Shown here: one piece after another, positions 33,710 to 44,627 of the stretch
Layout of the letters: every line of letters begins with the position of its first letter
Position numbering within the stretch: the first letter of the stretch is position 1
Assembly (NCBI GenBank): GCA_002682825.1
Contig: NOKP01000022.1
Location: 772,918 to 836,917, forward strand
Origin: Neonectria sp. B-13
Taxonomy: Eukaryota > Ascomycota > Sordariomycetes > Hypocreales > Nectriaceae
Direction: 5' to 3'
Length of the DNA: 64,000 nt
Program-made: the position numbers and the translations under genes
The notes under the pieces: generated by a model
Database searches by the model: none
The model's input: the letters and a program-made list of their open reading frames with translations, nothing else
Told to the model about the DNA's origin: nothing

Positions 33710-34519
33710 TCAACAATGCCCGCGCATCTTGCACGGAATCAAGAGACGCCAGCCTACATGCGGGAAGAGGAACCAGCAAATAATGCCTCCAATGACGTAG
33801 CATGACGAAATATAAATACTGAGATTGAGTGATTGGATTTCCGAGAATCCTGCCGGCTGCAGAAAGGTAACGGCGTAAGCGACGAGAGCGTTTCCGCCCA
33901 AGATCTGAGAGGCCCAGACGACGCAGTTCTAAGTCGAGGAAGGGATTGTTAGCCTGACGGTCTCAACCAGTGGAAGTTACACAGATATTACTGATAATCG
34001 AGGTTCGACGGAGGTTGGTGCCCAGCACATGCAGATGTAGGCGGTCACGTACGGTCTGAGGACCGTGGGAACGACTTCGGAAGCGTATGTTGTGGAAAGA
34101 GTCTCTGTAGTACAACAAAGTGTCAGCACGCTTTGCACATAACACCCACTGAAGAACTTGACTTCATGACTTACCTGGAAAACGCCCCATGAGACACCAC
34201 ACATCGCTTCTCCCCAGGCTAGGATAGGAAGCGATGGCGCAAAGCAAGGAATGACAATCACCACCGCCATCCATGCCATGAAGAACATCATGCATGGTCT
34301 TTCTGGCACCAAACCGATCTTGGAAGTATGCATTCGCCACAAGGCCGAAAACTTGGCCGACCAAGGAGGAGTTGGATAGCCCAGACTGCCAAGCAGGTGT
34401 GATCTGCTTGCGCCCTGTAATCCCGTCATAGACTCCAAATCGCTCTCGGAACTGCGTTTGCCCATAAAAGGAGGTAATCTTGATCCGCAATAGTCAGCAT
34501 CATCCTTCCCGGGCACCAT
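33710..34519 (-). pseudogene. Decayed MFS alpha-glucoside/maltose-permease-type transporter
   Basis: Read on the minus strand, three stretches resemble fungal maltose permeases but lie in different frames. The first, from about 34490, has SFYGQTQFRERFG and ITPAWQSGLSNSSLVGQVFGLVANAYFQDRFG. The second has MMFFMAWMAVVIVIPCFAPSLPILAWGEAMCGVSWGVFQ, then TLSTTYASEVVPTVLRPYVTAYICMCW. The third, 33710-33901, has NALVAYAVTFLQPAGFSEIQSLNLSI. A frameshift lies near 34290 between FGARKT and MMFFMAW. The segment between helix 5/6 and NALVAYAV, normally about 150 residues, is missing, and the protein stops after FPHVGWR, losing the last helices. It is not expected to transport. It is paired with a broken GH127 gene 0.7 kb away. 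Confidence 0.75.
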
Positions 34520-35189
34520 GATGGCCTCAGTGTGGTAAAGTTGAGTATGAAGATTACAAATAGCGGACAGTTACTGAGAGTAGCCAAGGATGAAGTGTCT
34601 GGGTTTGGTTCAGACAGAAGACAGTCATAGCAAGGGAACTTGACCCTTATATGCACAGATAAACTGCATACACGTGAACAACATCCTCGGATTACGGTTT
34701 CCTCTCATCCAGCTCAGAATGCTGCAGCGAGGCTTAGCTGCTTGGCATTGGCACTTGGGATTCTGGGGACTAACTCCTCCTGAGCCCCTCCCCCGCGCTG
34801 CGAGCCGTAGCTGTAGATAAGGCTGAATGGGGTTTTGAATAGTCGGTAATAAGCAGTCCCCCAAACGCGATTAAGGAAGGGACTAGCTAACGTCGATCCG
34901 TCAGGTTCTTGGAGTCAAACGTACAGGCGGCCCAATCAGACATGTCACCCTTATGCATACTACTTTGTTCAGTTGGCCGCTGAGGGTTAATGGTGTGAGA
35001 ACCATCGCTTCTAGGCATGATCCTATCTAGGTAATCATCGTTGTCGGCTGATAGCTATCTCGGAAGAGGGAAGGAAGTACGAGTGTTCCCTGACGTCCCG
35101 AGTCAAGTCATGGCCAACCAAGTAACTAGGCTAGGATCTCTCAATCGCATCCAATAACAGCATGCCGATTATCATGGTTTCCCCTGCGT
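34520..35189. other. Intergenic between two pseudogenes
   Basis: About 670 bp; nothing recognised. Confidence 0.5.
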
Positions 35190-35875
35190 CGGTAACCCTA
35201 TCCGAGCTTCCAGTGGAGCAGCACCCTCAACCGCCTATGGAATGACATGGTCGACAAAAGATGTACGTCACTGGCGGTATCGGTGCCATTAAGCAGTGGG
35301 AAAGCTTTGGGGATGAGTATTTTCTCCCCCAGTCAACCGACGAAGGTGGCTGCTATGCTGAGACCTGCGCGTCCATCTCAGTCATGATGCTGGCTGAGCG
35401 GCTGCTCCACCTGGGCTTGGAAGGGCGCTATGGAGATATTATGGAGCTTTGCCTCTATAATAACGTCACGACGGCTATGAGCCTGGACGGTAAAGAGTTC
35501 ACCTTTGTGAACCAACTAGCTAGCTCCAACGCTGATAAGAGCGTTCGACATAGCTGGTTCTGGTTTGCCTGCTGTCCTCCCAACCTAGCAAGGTTGTACT
35601 CAAGCCTTGGAGGGTACTTGTGGGACTACGTCGGTGATGGGAAAGAGGCGTTTGTCAATGTCCATCTCTATACAACAGCCAAGTTGGCTTCTGAGGTCAA
35701 TGGTAAGCCCATCACTTTGGAGCAAAAGTCCGAGTGGCCTTGGGAAGGAGATGTTGCATTTCAAGCGGCGAGTGTTCGGAGGTACAGGCGAAAACTATGT
35801 CATCCTGAAAACGAGGTGCTGGAAGAGATCATTGAGCAAATGCCAGGCGAAGCAATGTCCTGGAGCCTGGGATGA
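35190..35875 (+). pseudogene. Fragment of GH127 (beta-L-arabinofuranosidase-type) glycoside hydrolase
   Basis: The ORF from 35261 (MYVTGGIGAIKQWESFGDEYFLP) matches the core of GH127/DUF1680 enzymes: GGCYAETCASISVMMLAERLLHLGLEGRYGDIMELCLYNN, then VNQLASS and FWFACCPPNLARLYSSLGGYLWD, keeping the cysteine cluster that includes the catalytic and zinc-binding Cys. Upstream, LNRLWNDMVDK of the same family lies in a different frame, with the break at about 35258 (one base short). GNPIRA-like coding lies further up in yet another frame. Downstream the frame leaves the family after EGDVAFQ (about 35765). Both termini, together well over half of a ~620-residue enzyme, are missing, so this is a relic. 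Confidence 0.8.
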
Positions 35876-38800
35876 GTGCAAGTGAAGCAACAGTTGGCGA
35901 GGAGTAGAAAATCACATTTGTCCCCTATTATTTTCGATCGAACAGAGGTGGTGATGGAAACATGAGAGTCGAGTTTTTAAGAGGTTAGAATCATTCGTAC
36001 GGAGTTTTTACAGTTTCATATTAACAGAGAAGATGTCACTTGACGCTTCTTTATTAATTACTTATGATGGAGGATGAGGCTGGAGAAAGCTTTGAAAGAT
36101 CGAACTGGCCGTGTCTCACGCAATCCTAACCCAAGACTACGAAATGCCAAGAAACGGGATCTGGGGCATTTATTAGCCCGACCCAAGATGGTTGGGAAGC
36201 TGGATAATGTGTGTTTAGCCACAGTACTGCCCGTTATTGCAGTCTTCGGCCTTCATTTAAAATGATGACCGGGATTGAACAACCAAGATCTTAGTCAGTT
36301 CGTGACTGATAAACTGGTGAAACATTAAAACACTTGCATCATCTCCATCACCATCTGGCTACATCACCAGATTGTAGAGTTGGAGTATGTTAATAAGAAG
36401 GTTTGTGGGGCGTTAATTACTCCTCTCCTTTCTGCAGGGTGTTAGTGAATTGTGTAATTGCAATGATGCAAGACTTCTTTCAAGCGTGATCATATTGGGT
36501 ATTTAGTATTAGGACCTGTCTGGAGTTGATAAGTATGGACTCCTGTCGGGGCTCGTCACAGAAGATCGTAGTACATCGAGATGACAAGGTGGACGGTAGG
36601 CGCATTCTCTGTGACGCCGATCACTTCCACATGAGCCCTGGTGGCCCCTGGGCTTAGCTCCAAGAACCTCAGGCATCAGTCTGATGCCCTTGACGGCTGC
36701 AACAACTCCATCTCCCTGCAATGATGTGTTTCGAATCTGTCGCTCTTATTCATTAGTCAGTACGCCGATTGCTGGACAATGTAATTGCTGTCCTTGGTTT
36801 TTGATGATGTTTCTATAGTAGTGGATTAGTGTAAATTAGAGAAGACAATGAACACGCGGCAAGAACCAGTAATTGCCATGCAGAAAAATGATCGCGATGA
36901 AGAATTATCGACCGAACCCGTTTCTTGACGTGAAGCACAACAAACATGTTTCAGTTAACTAGGCACACAACGTCGCGGAAACGGAATGTCCCTTATAAAA
37001 TAAAATACACTGGAAAGCACATTCACCATGAGAATGACTGACATGTGCTCTAGTCCTGTTCGTGTGAGGCCATTGCTTGTCTCAATTCGACGGGAACCTA
37101 CCCTAAACAGCAATTCGCCTGTTTTTCCCGAGATGGACTCTACTACTCTCGCCATGGCAAAACAATTCGAAATCAGTCAGGGAACCTTTACCCCTTGCTC
37201 CCTGCAGCCAAGTGGCAAAGAATGAGATGTCCCTCTCGGAATATGCTCCCCTGGCTCCTGCAAAAGATCCTCGTGATAGCGGGGCTGATGCGATTGATTA
37301 GATAAAGTCGGTGTGTGCCGGATTTGAATGTCCCTGCGCCTGACCAGGTCCAACACCGACACACTAGCATGGGTAACCTAGCTGACAGAATAGGGAAATC
37401 ACTAACGAGGGCTTGGAGTCGTCCGGTACCAGGGCTCAGTGCTCACTTCGGGACCCGGCACGAACTGCATTGAAGTTGCTCACTCTCGTAGTCCGTCCGT
37501 AGTCTCTCCGCCAAGATCGCTATCGATTCTTAGTGCAGGTGGTTATCTCTCAGTGGTTCATGACGATTGGAGACAACAATGGCCAAGAGTTTGCTAGTTT
37601 GCGGTGATTATTGGCCGAGCCAGCTCAATCCCAGATCAGCTGTGGTTGCTCTTTTCATCGGTGCGATATCACGATCCAGGTTGTCACGCATCGGCTTCGG
37701 GGCGACGACATCATGTGCGTGCACTTTCACCACTGGACTAGACAGACATCCACAAAGATCCCCGGAACGCACGGTGTCGGGATCGGACGCTCTTCGGCAG
37801 CCTTGCAGTAGGTCCTAGAGGAAGAGTTTGCACTGGAAGCACCCTTGTTAGTCTTCTGATCCTCTCCACAACGGCGCACTGGCAGGACTAGCCTTATCAT
37901 ACCACGTGGACCTGGGGCCGTTGACAAAATCCTTTAGCGGGAGATGCTCCGTCTCGAATTGAATCTCCACATTACCAGAACGCGCCTGAATGACCCCACG
38001 GCTGTTCAGGCAGACATGATACCTTCCGAGCTCGGAGGACACCACTGTTACATTAGACTTGGGGAGTGCCTGTTATTGGTATCCGAGACTGGGAAGACAA
38101 TTTAAACCCTATGGATGACACTTACCTATTAGAGCAACATCTCCGAGCACACCACTGCAGGTGGGTGGACTAGCGGGAGTCTTGGCTGATACTGTGCTGC
38201 AGCTCACGCGGTGGAGTCTTGCTTTCCAAGTCTAGTTGGCCCTACGCCATTATGCATACTTCGTCAACATGACAGGCGGGTTCTGTACCAGTGAACCATT
38301 TTGCCAGCCACTCACTCGGTTCGTTTACTCGGTTCGCTTACTCGGTTCCTTGATAGAGTGACAAGCCTTGAATTTTGTGATGGTATGAGCGAGTAATGGG
38401 AGAATTTGAGCTTCTTAATTGTAACTCAAGCCAGACTTTTCTACCGGAATAACCAAAATAGTGACGGGTGTTTAACCTGCCACCATGAGGGGGCTGGTAA
38501 AATTCTCACAACCTTCAGGCATCGCCACTGACTCCGACTTGCCCAGCGCGTCGGATAGCAGCACTGTTAGCGCCTCAACCTTGCCTTCGGCAGGATCCAT
38601 AGCGTGTGACCAGCTCGCACATCCGGTCTCCGGGGCTTCCGGCCTCCATACGGAACAGGCTGATGATCCCTGAGGACTGGACTTGACGGACAGTTCCTCC
38701 ACGAAACACGTTACACCTTTCTTTCAACGCGCCCACCTTTAATAGTTGGGCCTCGAATGCGGTCCAATCTCTCACATGTGAAGGCTGTTTATGGATGGAT

Positions 38801-39252
38801 GTCACACAAGATATGCCTCGCCTTCCAGCGTAATTTTTATTGTAACATGGGAGCAAGCAAGGAGCACTGGTGTGTGTACTCTGGCTCGGAATGGTCCCGC
38901 TCGTTATCGTGGCTACAAGGGTAAAAGCCTAGAAAGGGTATTTGCTGCAAAGCCAAGTGATTAAACCGCAGTGGTGACCAGAAATGATCTAATGGATATT
39001 GGTGCAGCGATGCTTCCAAGAGCACCAAAAGCAACATCAAGTCCAGATGATGCTTATTGTGAACTTTAAAATCTCTCCATTGTAACTATCTACTCAATAA
39101 CTACCTATCCTCTCATGAAACATGGCACATAAATCCATACCGTTGGCCCAGCTCGCACAAGCCACTCATCCTGGTCACTAAGGGATCGTAACGACCGTAC
39201 ATACCAAATTCCAAACCAGTACTGCAGAGCCTCGAGGCAACACGCCTCTTAC
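35876..39252. other. 3.4 kb gene-poor stretch
   Basis: Only scattered frames under 100 codons occur, none with a family signature. The composition is mixed rather than extremely AT-rich, so this may be an ancient degraded segment. A small triple repeat of TTACTCGGTTCG-like 12-mers sits at 38312-38349. Confidence 0.5.
38312..38349. repeat. Short tandem repeat, three units of about 12 bp
   Basis: ACTCGGTTCG recurs three times with 12-bp spacing (CACTCGGTTCG, TTACTCGGTTCG, TTACTCGGTTCC). Confidence 0.5.
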
Positions 39253-40296
39253 TCAAGGCATATTCTGAAGCTGTACACTGTTCTGCGAAGTTGAATTCTT
39301 GTTGGTCGCAAACTCGTGACGATTAGCGCTGTTCTCCATCCGGGCAATACGCTCAGTCCGCTTCTGCTGCTGACGTCGGCGCCAGATGAAGAATGCTCCA
39401 ACTGCAATCAGAGCGACACCGGCAATAGAGCCAACGACAATGCCTGCAATAGCGCCGCCGCCGAGCTTCTTTGAGCCACTGGAGCTGTCGGAGCTATCGG
39501 AGCTTTCAGAGCTATCGGAACTCTCAGACGAAGTAGATTTGTGGGTGGCCGTTGCACTAGGGTTAGCCGTTGCACCGGCCTCCTTATCATCCTCGCCGGG
39601 CTCAGTGGCATTGAAGCAGGGGATTCTGAACGTAAAGTCGGCTGCATCGACAAACGTGATGTCGGCACAAGCATAGAAGGTTTGGTTGTGAGGAGCGTCC
39701 CAGTCAGCGCGATAAATGATCTGAAGCGTCGCGTTGTCACCAGCCGAAACTCTCGACGGGGCATCGGGAACGTCGACGCAGGTATGGCCGGGATTGAGAT
39801 CGGAGATGCTCTTCTCTTCGATGAAGGTACTGAAGTCGTCATTGGACGTCGGGTCTACATCGAGGGAGCCCAGTTAGCAACAGTTCCGCAGTCGTTCGAT
39901 GTCGACGAAAACCCTCGACAAGCAACAGCACAGATATAGGATCAGTTACTAACCGTCAGAGTAAGCGATGCTGATTTTGGCGTCGTAGTAATCGTCCTGG
40001 GCGACAAGTGACACAGCGCCACCAGCTGGAGATTGCTGTTAGTACTTCCTAACCGAGTGACAGCTCCAGAACATAGGCCACTTACAAAGAGGGAATTCCG
40101 TTCTGTTGCCAGGAGAGGCACGAGAGCCACAAGGGGCTTGGTTGTCCATGTCTCCGGACCAGACACGATCCGACGGCCACATGAAGGCCGCCGGGCCCAT
40201 CTCATCATCAGTCACGCTGGAACCCGATGGGTTATCATCTTCAGGGCGGCTGACAGCGAGAGACGCCAGGGCAAGGAACAACACGCTCTTCATCAT
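39253..40296 (-). CDS. Membrane-anchored BIM1/X325 (copper acquisition factor-like) protein
   Basis: Exons 40296-40086, 40025-39954 and 39854-39253 give 294 aa, phases consistent. MMKSVLFLALASLAVS is a signal peptide. The ectodomain reads MGPAAFMWPSDRVWSGDMDNQAPCGS, then GNRTEFPLSGGAVSLVAQDDYYDAKISIAYSDDPTSNDDF, with CVDVP, FYACADITFV and FRIPCFN supplying the remaining cysteines, a layout I associate with the LPMO-like X325/BIM1 family. The mature N-terminus would be Arg/Pro rather than His, so the copper His-brace of characterised X325 proteins is absent. A Ser/Asp-rich stalk (SSESSDSSESSDSS) precedes a transmembrane helix (GGAIAGIVVGSIAGVALIAV), a basic stop-transfer WRRRQQQKR and a ~35-residue cytoplasmic tail. 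A cell-surface protein of unknown role. Confidence 0.75.
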
Positions 40297-41114
40297 GGCG
40301 GCTTGATGCACAGGTAGGTTATGAATCAGTAATGCAAGCCAAACGGAACGAGGAGGGATGGAGAAAAGGGGCGTGCACAACAACAGGGCGGCAAGAAAGG
40401 TCAAGATATAAGCCGGCTTGTTAGCAACCACCACCCACGAGCCACACCTGTTATTTGCGCGCTTTCGGCGCGGGTGAGATGATCCAGACCGATGGTGGAG
40501 GGTCTGGCCGAAAAAGAACTCAACAACTGTACTCTAACGGCGGCGGGCCTAGTGCATCCGGAAGCGGTTTATTGCTCCTCTGGACGGGCTTGGCTGCCTT
40601 TGGTTGGCATTGTATACGAACTTATCAGATCATCTGATAAGAGCAGATGCAACGTGATGGCCCCTGTGTCTCCAGAATTAAGCTTGGCAGTCATGCAGGG
40701 CCCCGTTGGTCTAAACGCCCATGGCCCACACACACGTCCAGGATAGACTAGCATTAGGTCCGTCCTTGAAGGTGGGATGGATGGGAGTACCCATGCTAGA
40801 CTCACCGATTTCAACGGCCTATCCCCGGACTTGGTATCAGGTGAGGTGCATTCCGATCCCGGCAGGTAATTATCCAGGGTCCCAACTTGCAGAGGAGGAT
40901 GCTGTCAAATTACGCCCAGACTTAGACCGAACCCAAGGCGCCTTGCCAGCAAAGGTCGAGGATAGTCCTAATCGCTGGGTATATAAGAACCGACATTCTC
41001 TCGGTAAACTGACACAACTTCTATTCCTCAGTTGATCACGACAGTCTACAGAACATCCATCCCATTCTCTCAGTCAACCCAACCGCTCCGCTTGCTTCCT
41101 CGCCTTCAAATAAG
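40297..41114. promoter_or_regulatory. Divergent promoter region of two cell-surface genes; TATA at 40980
   Basis: 818 bp separate two divergent cell-surface protein genes. On the plus side TATATAAG at 40980-40987 lies 128 bp before the ATG at 41115, followed by a CT-rich leader. Confidence 0.45.
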
Positions 41115-42099
41115 ATGCGTTCGTTCGTTACTTACACTCTTTTGGCCTCGGCCACCTTCGCCTCGGCCGTCTTGGAACGACGATGGGAATATCCCGACAC
41201 CGTCCCTGCTCTTGAGAAGCGCCAAGAGCCCGGCACTCCCAGGTACCAGTGCCACGAGGACTGTGGTATGTCCAGACTTGACTACATCCAATACATGACC
41301 AGAACTAACCAGTCAATCGTTTAGGCCTCTTGATTACCCTTGGCCGAGAGGACGGGTTCTGTGACAACTCCGAGTGGAATGAGCGCTATGGCCGCTGCAT
41401 GATCTGCGCCAACACGTTCGAGATCTGGATGTACTACTCCAACGGTGTCTCCAGCGCCGCCGAGGAGTGCGGTCTGTCACCTACTCCTAGCCCCTCCGGT
41501 TACACGGCTTCCTCCACCTCGGCCCCAGAGGACCCTACATCCACCGAGGCTCCCGCTGAGGCTTCCACCACGTCCCCTCCCGATGAGGCCTCCACCACCG
41601 CTGCGGTTGATGAGACCACTGCGGCCGACGAGACCACGGCTGCTGGTGAAACCACGGCTGCTGGTGAAACCACGGCTGCTGATGAGACTACTGCTGTCGA
41701 CGCGGAACCAACCGAGACCTCCGCCTCCGAGGCCCCAGCTGTCACCACTGGCGCTTCCGGCGCTGTACCCACCACCTTGTCTACTTCTGCTCAAGTCAGT
41801 CAGTCTATCTCCGGCTCTGAGTCGGCCTCGGGCTCCTCTGCCCCGGACGCCTCCGCCACGGACTCCTCCGACAACGAATCCTCTGCCACCTTCACCACCC
41901 CCGGCTCGCTTGGCACCGTCGGTGTTACTGTATGTATTGCATGGCTCTGGAACTTTTGGCCGTAATATGGACTCCTAACGTGCGCTACTTGCAGCCTCAC
42001 CCTACCCCATCTACAGTTATTGTTAGCGGTGCTGCTAAGCATTTCGGTTTCGGAGCAGCTGTCGGCGTTGCTGCTCTTGCTATGCTGAGCCTCTACTAA
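41115..42099 (+). CDS. Cysteine-containing, Ser/Thr-rich GPI-type cell-wall protein
   Basis: Exons 41115-41265, 41325-41929 and 41995-42099 give 286 aa. MRSFVTYTLLASATFASA is the signal peptide. A short Cys domain follows (CHEDCGLLITLGREDGFCDN, CMICAN, EECG), then about 150 residues rich in Ser, Thr, Ala and acidic residues. These include a perfect hexapeptide-like run in which TTAADE/TTAAGE repeats five times, probably O-glycosylated. The last exon ends in AAKHFGFGAAVGVAALAMLSLY, a hydrophobic C-terminus with small residues before it, as expected for GPI attachment. It is likely a structural or adhesive wall protein. Divergent from the BIM1-like gene. Confidence 0.8.
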
Positions 42100-43393
42100 A
42101 TACACCTCTTGAGTTCAAACTAGGATGTCTAGTGTTCAATTAGAGTGAAGCTGTTGGTTTCAAGTGAGGAGCTGGCGTCAGACCGGACTGGAACTAGAGC
42201 CAGATTTGTCCAGAGGTGGATAATGTGACAGTGAGAATTAGGAATGAAGGAACGATGTTTGGGTCTTGCGCACCTCCTCTTAGCTCGAGAGTGGGGGGAA
42301 ATAATATTTACTTCTATCAGTACATCACAATTTATGAGCCAATACAAGGGCCTTCAAATATTCTCCCCTTTTGTATACTAGACGATGATTTCTTGATTGT
42401 TAGATACACATCACCCAGCCAATCCTCCTTCACCTTTTTATACTTGCCAGAATTCTCTGAAGAAGAAGGAAGGGAATACTATCACTATGTACATAAGGGA
42501 CGATCCCCCCCGTGCTAGCTTAGTCCATTACCTCGTTTTCTCGGCCTTTTCCCATCTTTTGATCTGTCTGTCTCACGGGCCGCTGAAAGACCTCCTGTTC
42601 AACCAGTGGGGACAAATACCCTATACTTCTATGACTGTGTTGGGTAAAAAGACATATTGTTAGGCTGCAGGGTTATCGATTTCAGCTTTTTCATGAAACA
42701 AGTAACTGCGGGTAAGAACTTCATTAATAGATAGGCCTAGCGTATTCCGCTTTGCTTGATATTAATTCGAGCCATGTCTCTGTGGACACTGATGACTTAC
42801 CACATGGTGCTCTTCGCATACAAGTAATGCCTATTTTCCCAATAGCCCGTTGCTTGGCTGTTGGCTGCAGCCTGCGAGTTTTCCCTACACCAGGCGATTG
42901 ACTTGAGACAGTGCACTATTTGCGGATAATTTCACCCGAGAAACTTGAACTGAGAAACCATTCATAACGTCACTTGTGTGAGCTGTCGCAAATTGATGAA
43001 GTCGGCGAGTCTGGCCGCTAGTGAAATTAGCCGTCGGCGAAGTTGGCCGGTAGCGCGTACCACAACAAATCGCGATCAACATTACAAATCCTACCCAGCC
43101 ACTGCCACCTGGTTTCTTATCCTACCATCCTTGGATTGCTTCAATCACTTGGGCCTTTGATTGGATGGAGCCCCAGCCCAAAAAGACCACCCATCATCGA
43201 CGACGGGCAAGTTGGCCGGGCTTGCTACACAATTAGTCAAGGTCATGATGCCAACCTGTAGGGAGAGCAAGTATAAGACACTCGATGAGGTCTCAGATGG
43301 AGAGTTCTTAAACTCCTCATCCACTTTGTGACAGCCTCAGTCCAGCATCATCGACACCAATCGCAAACGCATCTTTTGCCTCAAGCCATCACA
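42100..43393. other. Intergenic; SDR promoter at the right end
   Basis: About 1.3 kb without a supported gene. TATAAG at 43272-43277 lies some 120 bp before the SDR start at 43394. No repeats were seen. Confidence 0.5.
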
Positions 43394-44125
43394 ATGTCAC
43401 CTCCCGTTGTTCTCGTCACTGGCGCCAACCAAGGAATCGGCTTAGCCGTTGCTCAAAGCCTCGCCAGCAAACACTCGTATCATGTCATCATCGGATCTCG
43501 CAACGCTCAAACTGGCGAGAAAGTGGCATCGGAGCTCCGTGAGGCCGGACATGCAGCGTCAACGGTGCAGCTTGACCTCAACTCAAACGCCTCGATCGAA
43601 GCCGCCATCGCACAAATCGACAAGGAATTTGGATACCTCGACGTTCTCGTCAACAACGCCGGTATTCTCCTGGACCTAGACCCCTCATACAGTACCTGGG
43701 ATCTCTACACCAAGACCTTTGCCACGAACGTCGTTGGCACAGCTGTCTTGACTGAAGGTCTGCTGCCACTGCTGCGTAAGGCGAAATCTGGCCCACCCCG
43801 GCTTGTCTTCCTCACGAGTGTTATGGGGAGCTTGGAGTATGCAACCAAAAAGGACGTTCCCTGGTACAGCATTGAGTACAAGGCGTACGACGCGAGCAAG
43901 GCGGCCATCAACATGCTCATGCTCAACTACGTCCGCGTTTTGGACGGGACTGGGGCCAAGGTCAATTCTGTCTGTCCGGGATTGGTCAAGACAAATCTGA
44001 CCAACTTCCACGAATACGGCACCAGCACCGAGGTCGGGGCTTCGCACGTTGTTGAGATGGCTACGCTTGGAAAGGACGGACCGACGGGAACTTTCAGTAA
44101 CAGCCAGGGACCCCTGCCTTGGTAA
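43394..44125 (+). CDS. Short-chain dehydrogenase/reductase
   Basis: A single exon of 243 aa from MSPPVVLVTGANQGIG; an in-frame ATG 22 codons upstream (43328) is less likely because its extension is hydrophilic and lies within the leader. The cofactor motif is TGANQGIG, followed by LDVLVNNAGILLD, catalytic Ser near VFLTSVMGSLEY, and YDASKAAINMLMLNYVRVL where Y-x3-K (YDASK) is intact. The C-terminal VCPGLVKTNLTNF is the usual PG motif. It resembles carbonyl-reductase-type classical SDRs, probably NADPH dependent. The dual-finger regulator and PKS relic downstream raise the possibility of a former tailoring role, which is inference only. Confidence 0.9.
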   Translation: MSPPVVLVTGANQGIGLAVAQSLASKHSYHVIIGSRNAQTGEKVASELREAGHAASTVQLDLNSNASIEAAIAQIDKEFGYLDVLVNNAGILLDLDPSYSTWDLYTKTFATNVVGTAVLTEGLLPLLRKAKSGPPRLVFLTSVMGSLEYATKKDVPWYSIEYKAYDASKAAINMLMLNYVRVLDGTGAKVNSVCPGLVKTNLTNFHEYGTSTEVGASHVVEMATLGKDGPTGTFSNSQGPLPW

Positions 44126-44627
44126 TAACAGGACACGTCTCTGCGGTGCCTGCAGGTTGCGTAGTTTAAACGCTCAGATTATATGAATCTACGGAATTTA
44201 ACTTGACTCCGGTGCCTGCGGATGAAGGCCCGAGTTCTTTGAACGTGTCAACGAATAAAGTGCGAACAGTAGAATCAGAGTAAGATACGATGCGTGGTTA
44301 GACACCGTGTCAATTGATTTGTAAGGCTTAGGCCACGACTGACTGCCTCGAGTTGTCTCTGCAATCCGTGACTCGATTCTTGTGATCCTCCTCCGGTATG
44401 TCTAGATGTGGGTCGTGAGTCGTGACGCCTTCATAGGTACGGAGTTAAGGACCTAATAACGCCTAGTGTGTTGTCATGGTCGGACTTTAGCTGAGTCTGA
44501 TATTACATAAGCAGTCAAGACATCCGCGCCTGGGCGGTTGGGAGCACTCGCATCCAATCTCTCGGCTTCAATTACCACTCTCTAGCTGGACTCCATCCGA
44601 TATCTCGGAGGAATCAAAGATCTGGAA
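44126..44627. other. Intergenic
   Basis: 500 bp between the SDR and the next regulator; nothing recognised. Confidence 0.5.

Noticed and set aside
37727..38045. Minus-strand frames with NSRGVIQARSGNVEIQFETEH, considered as a decayed gene
   Set aside because: Protein-like for a short distance but no recognisable family and no continuation; insufficient support.
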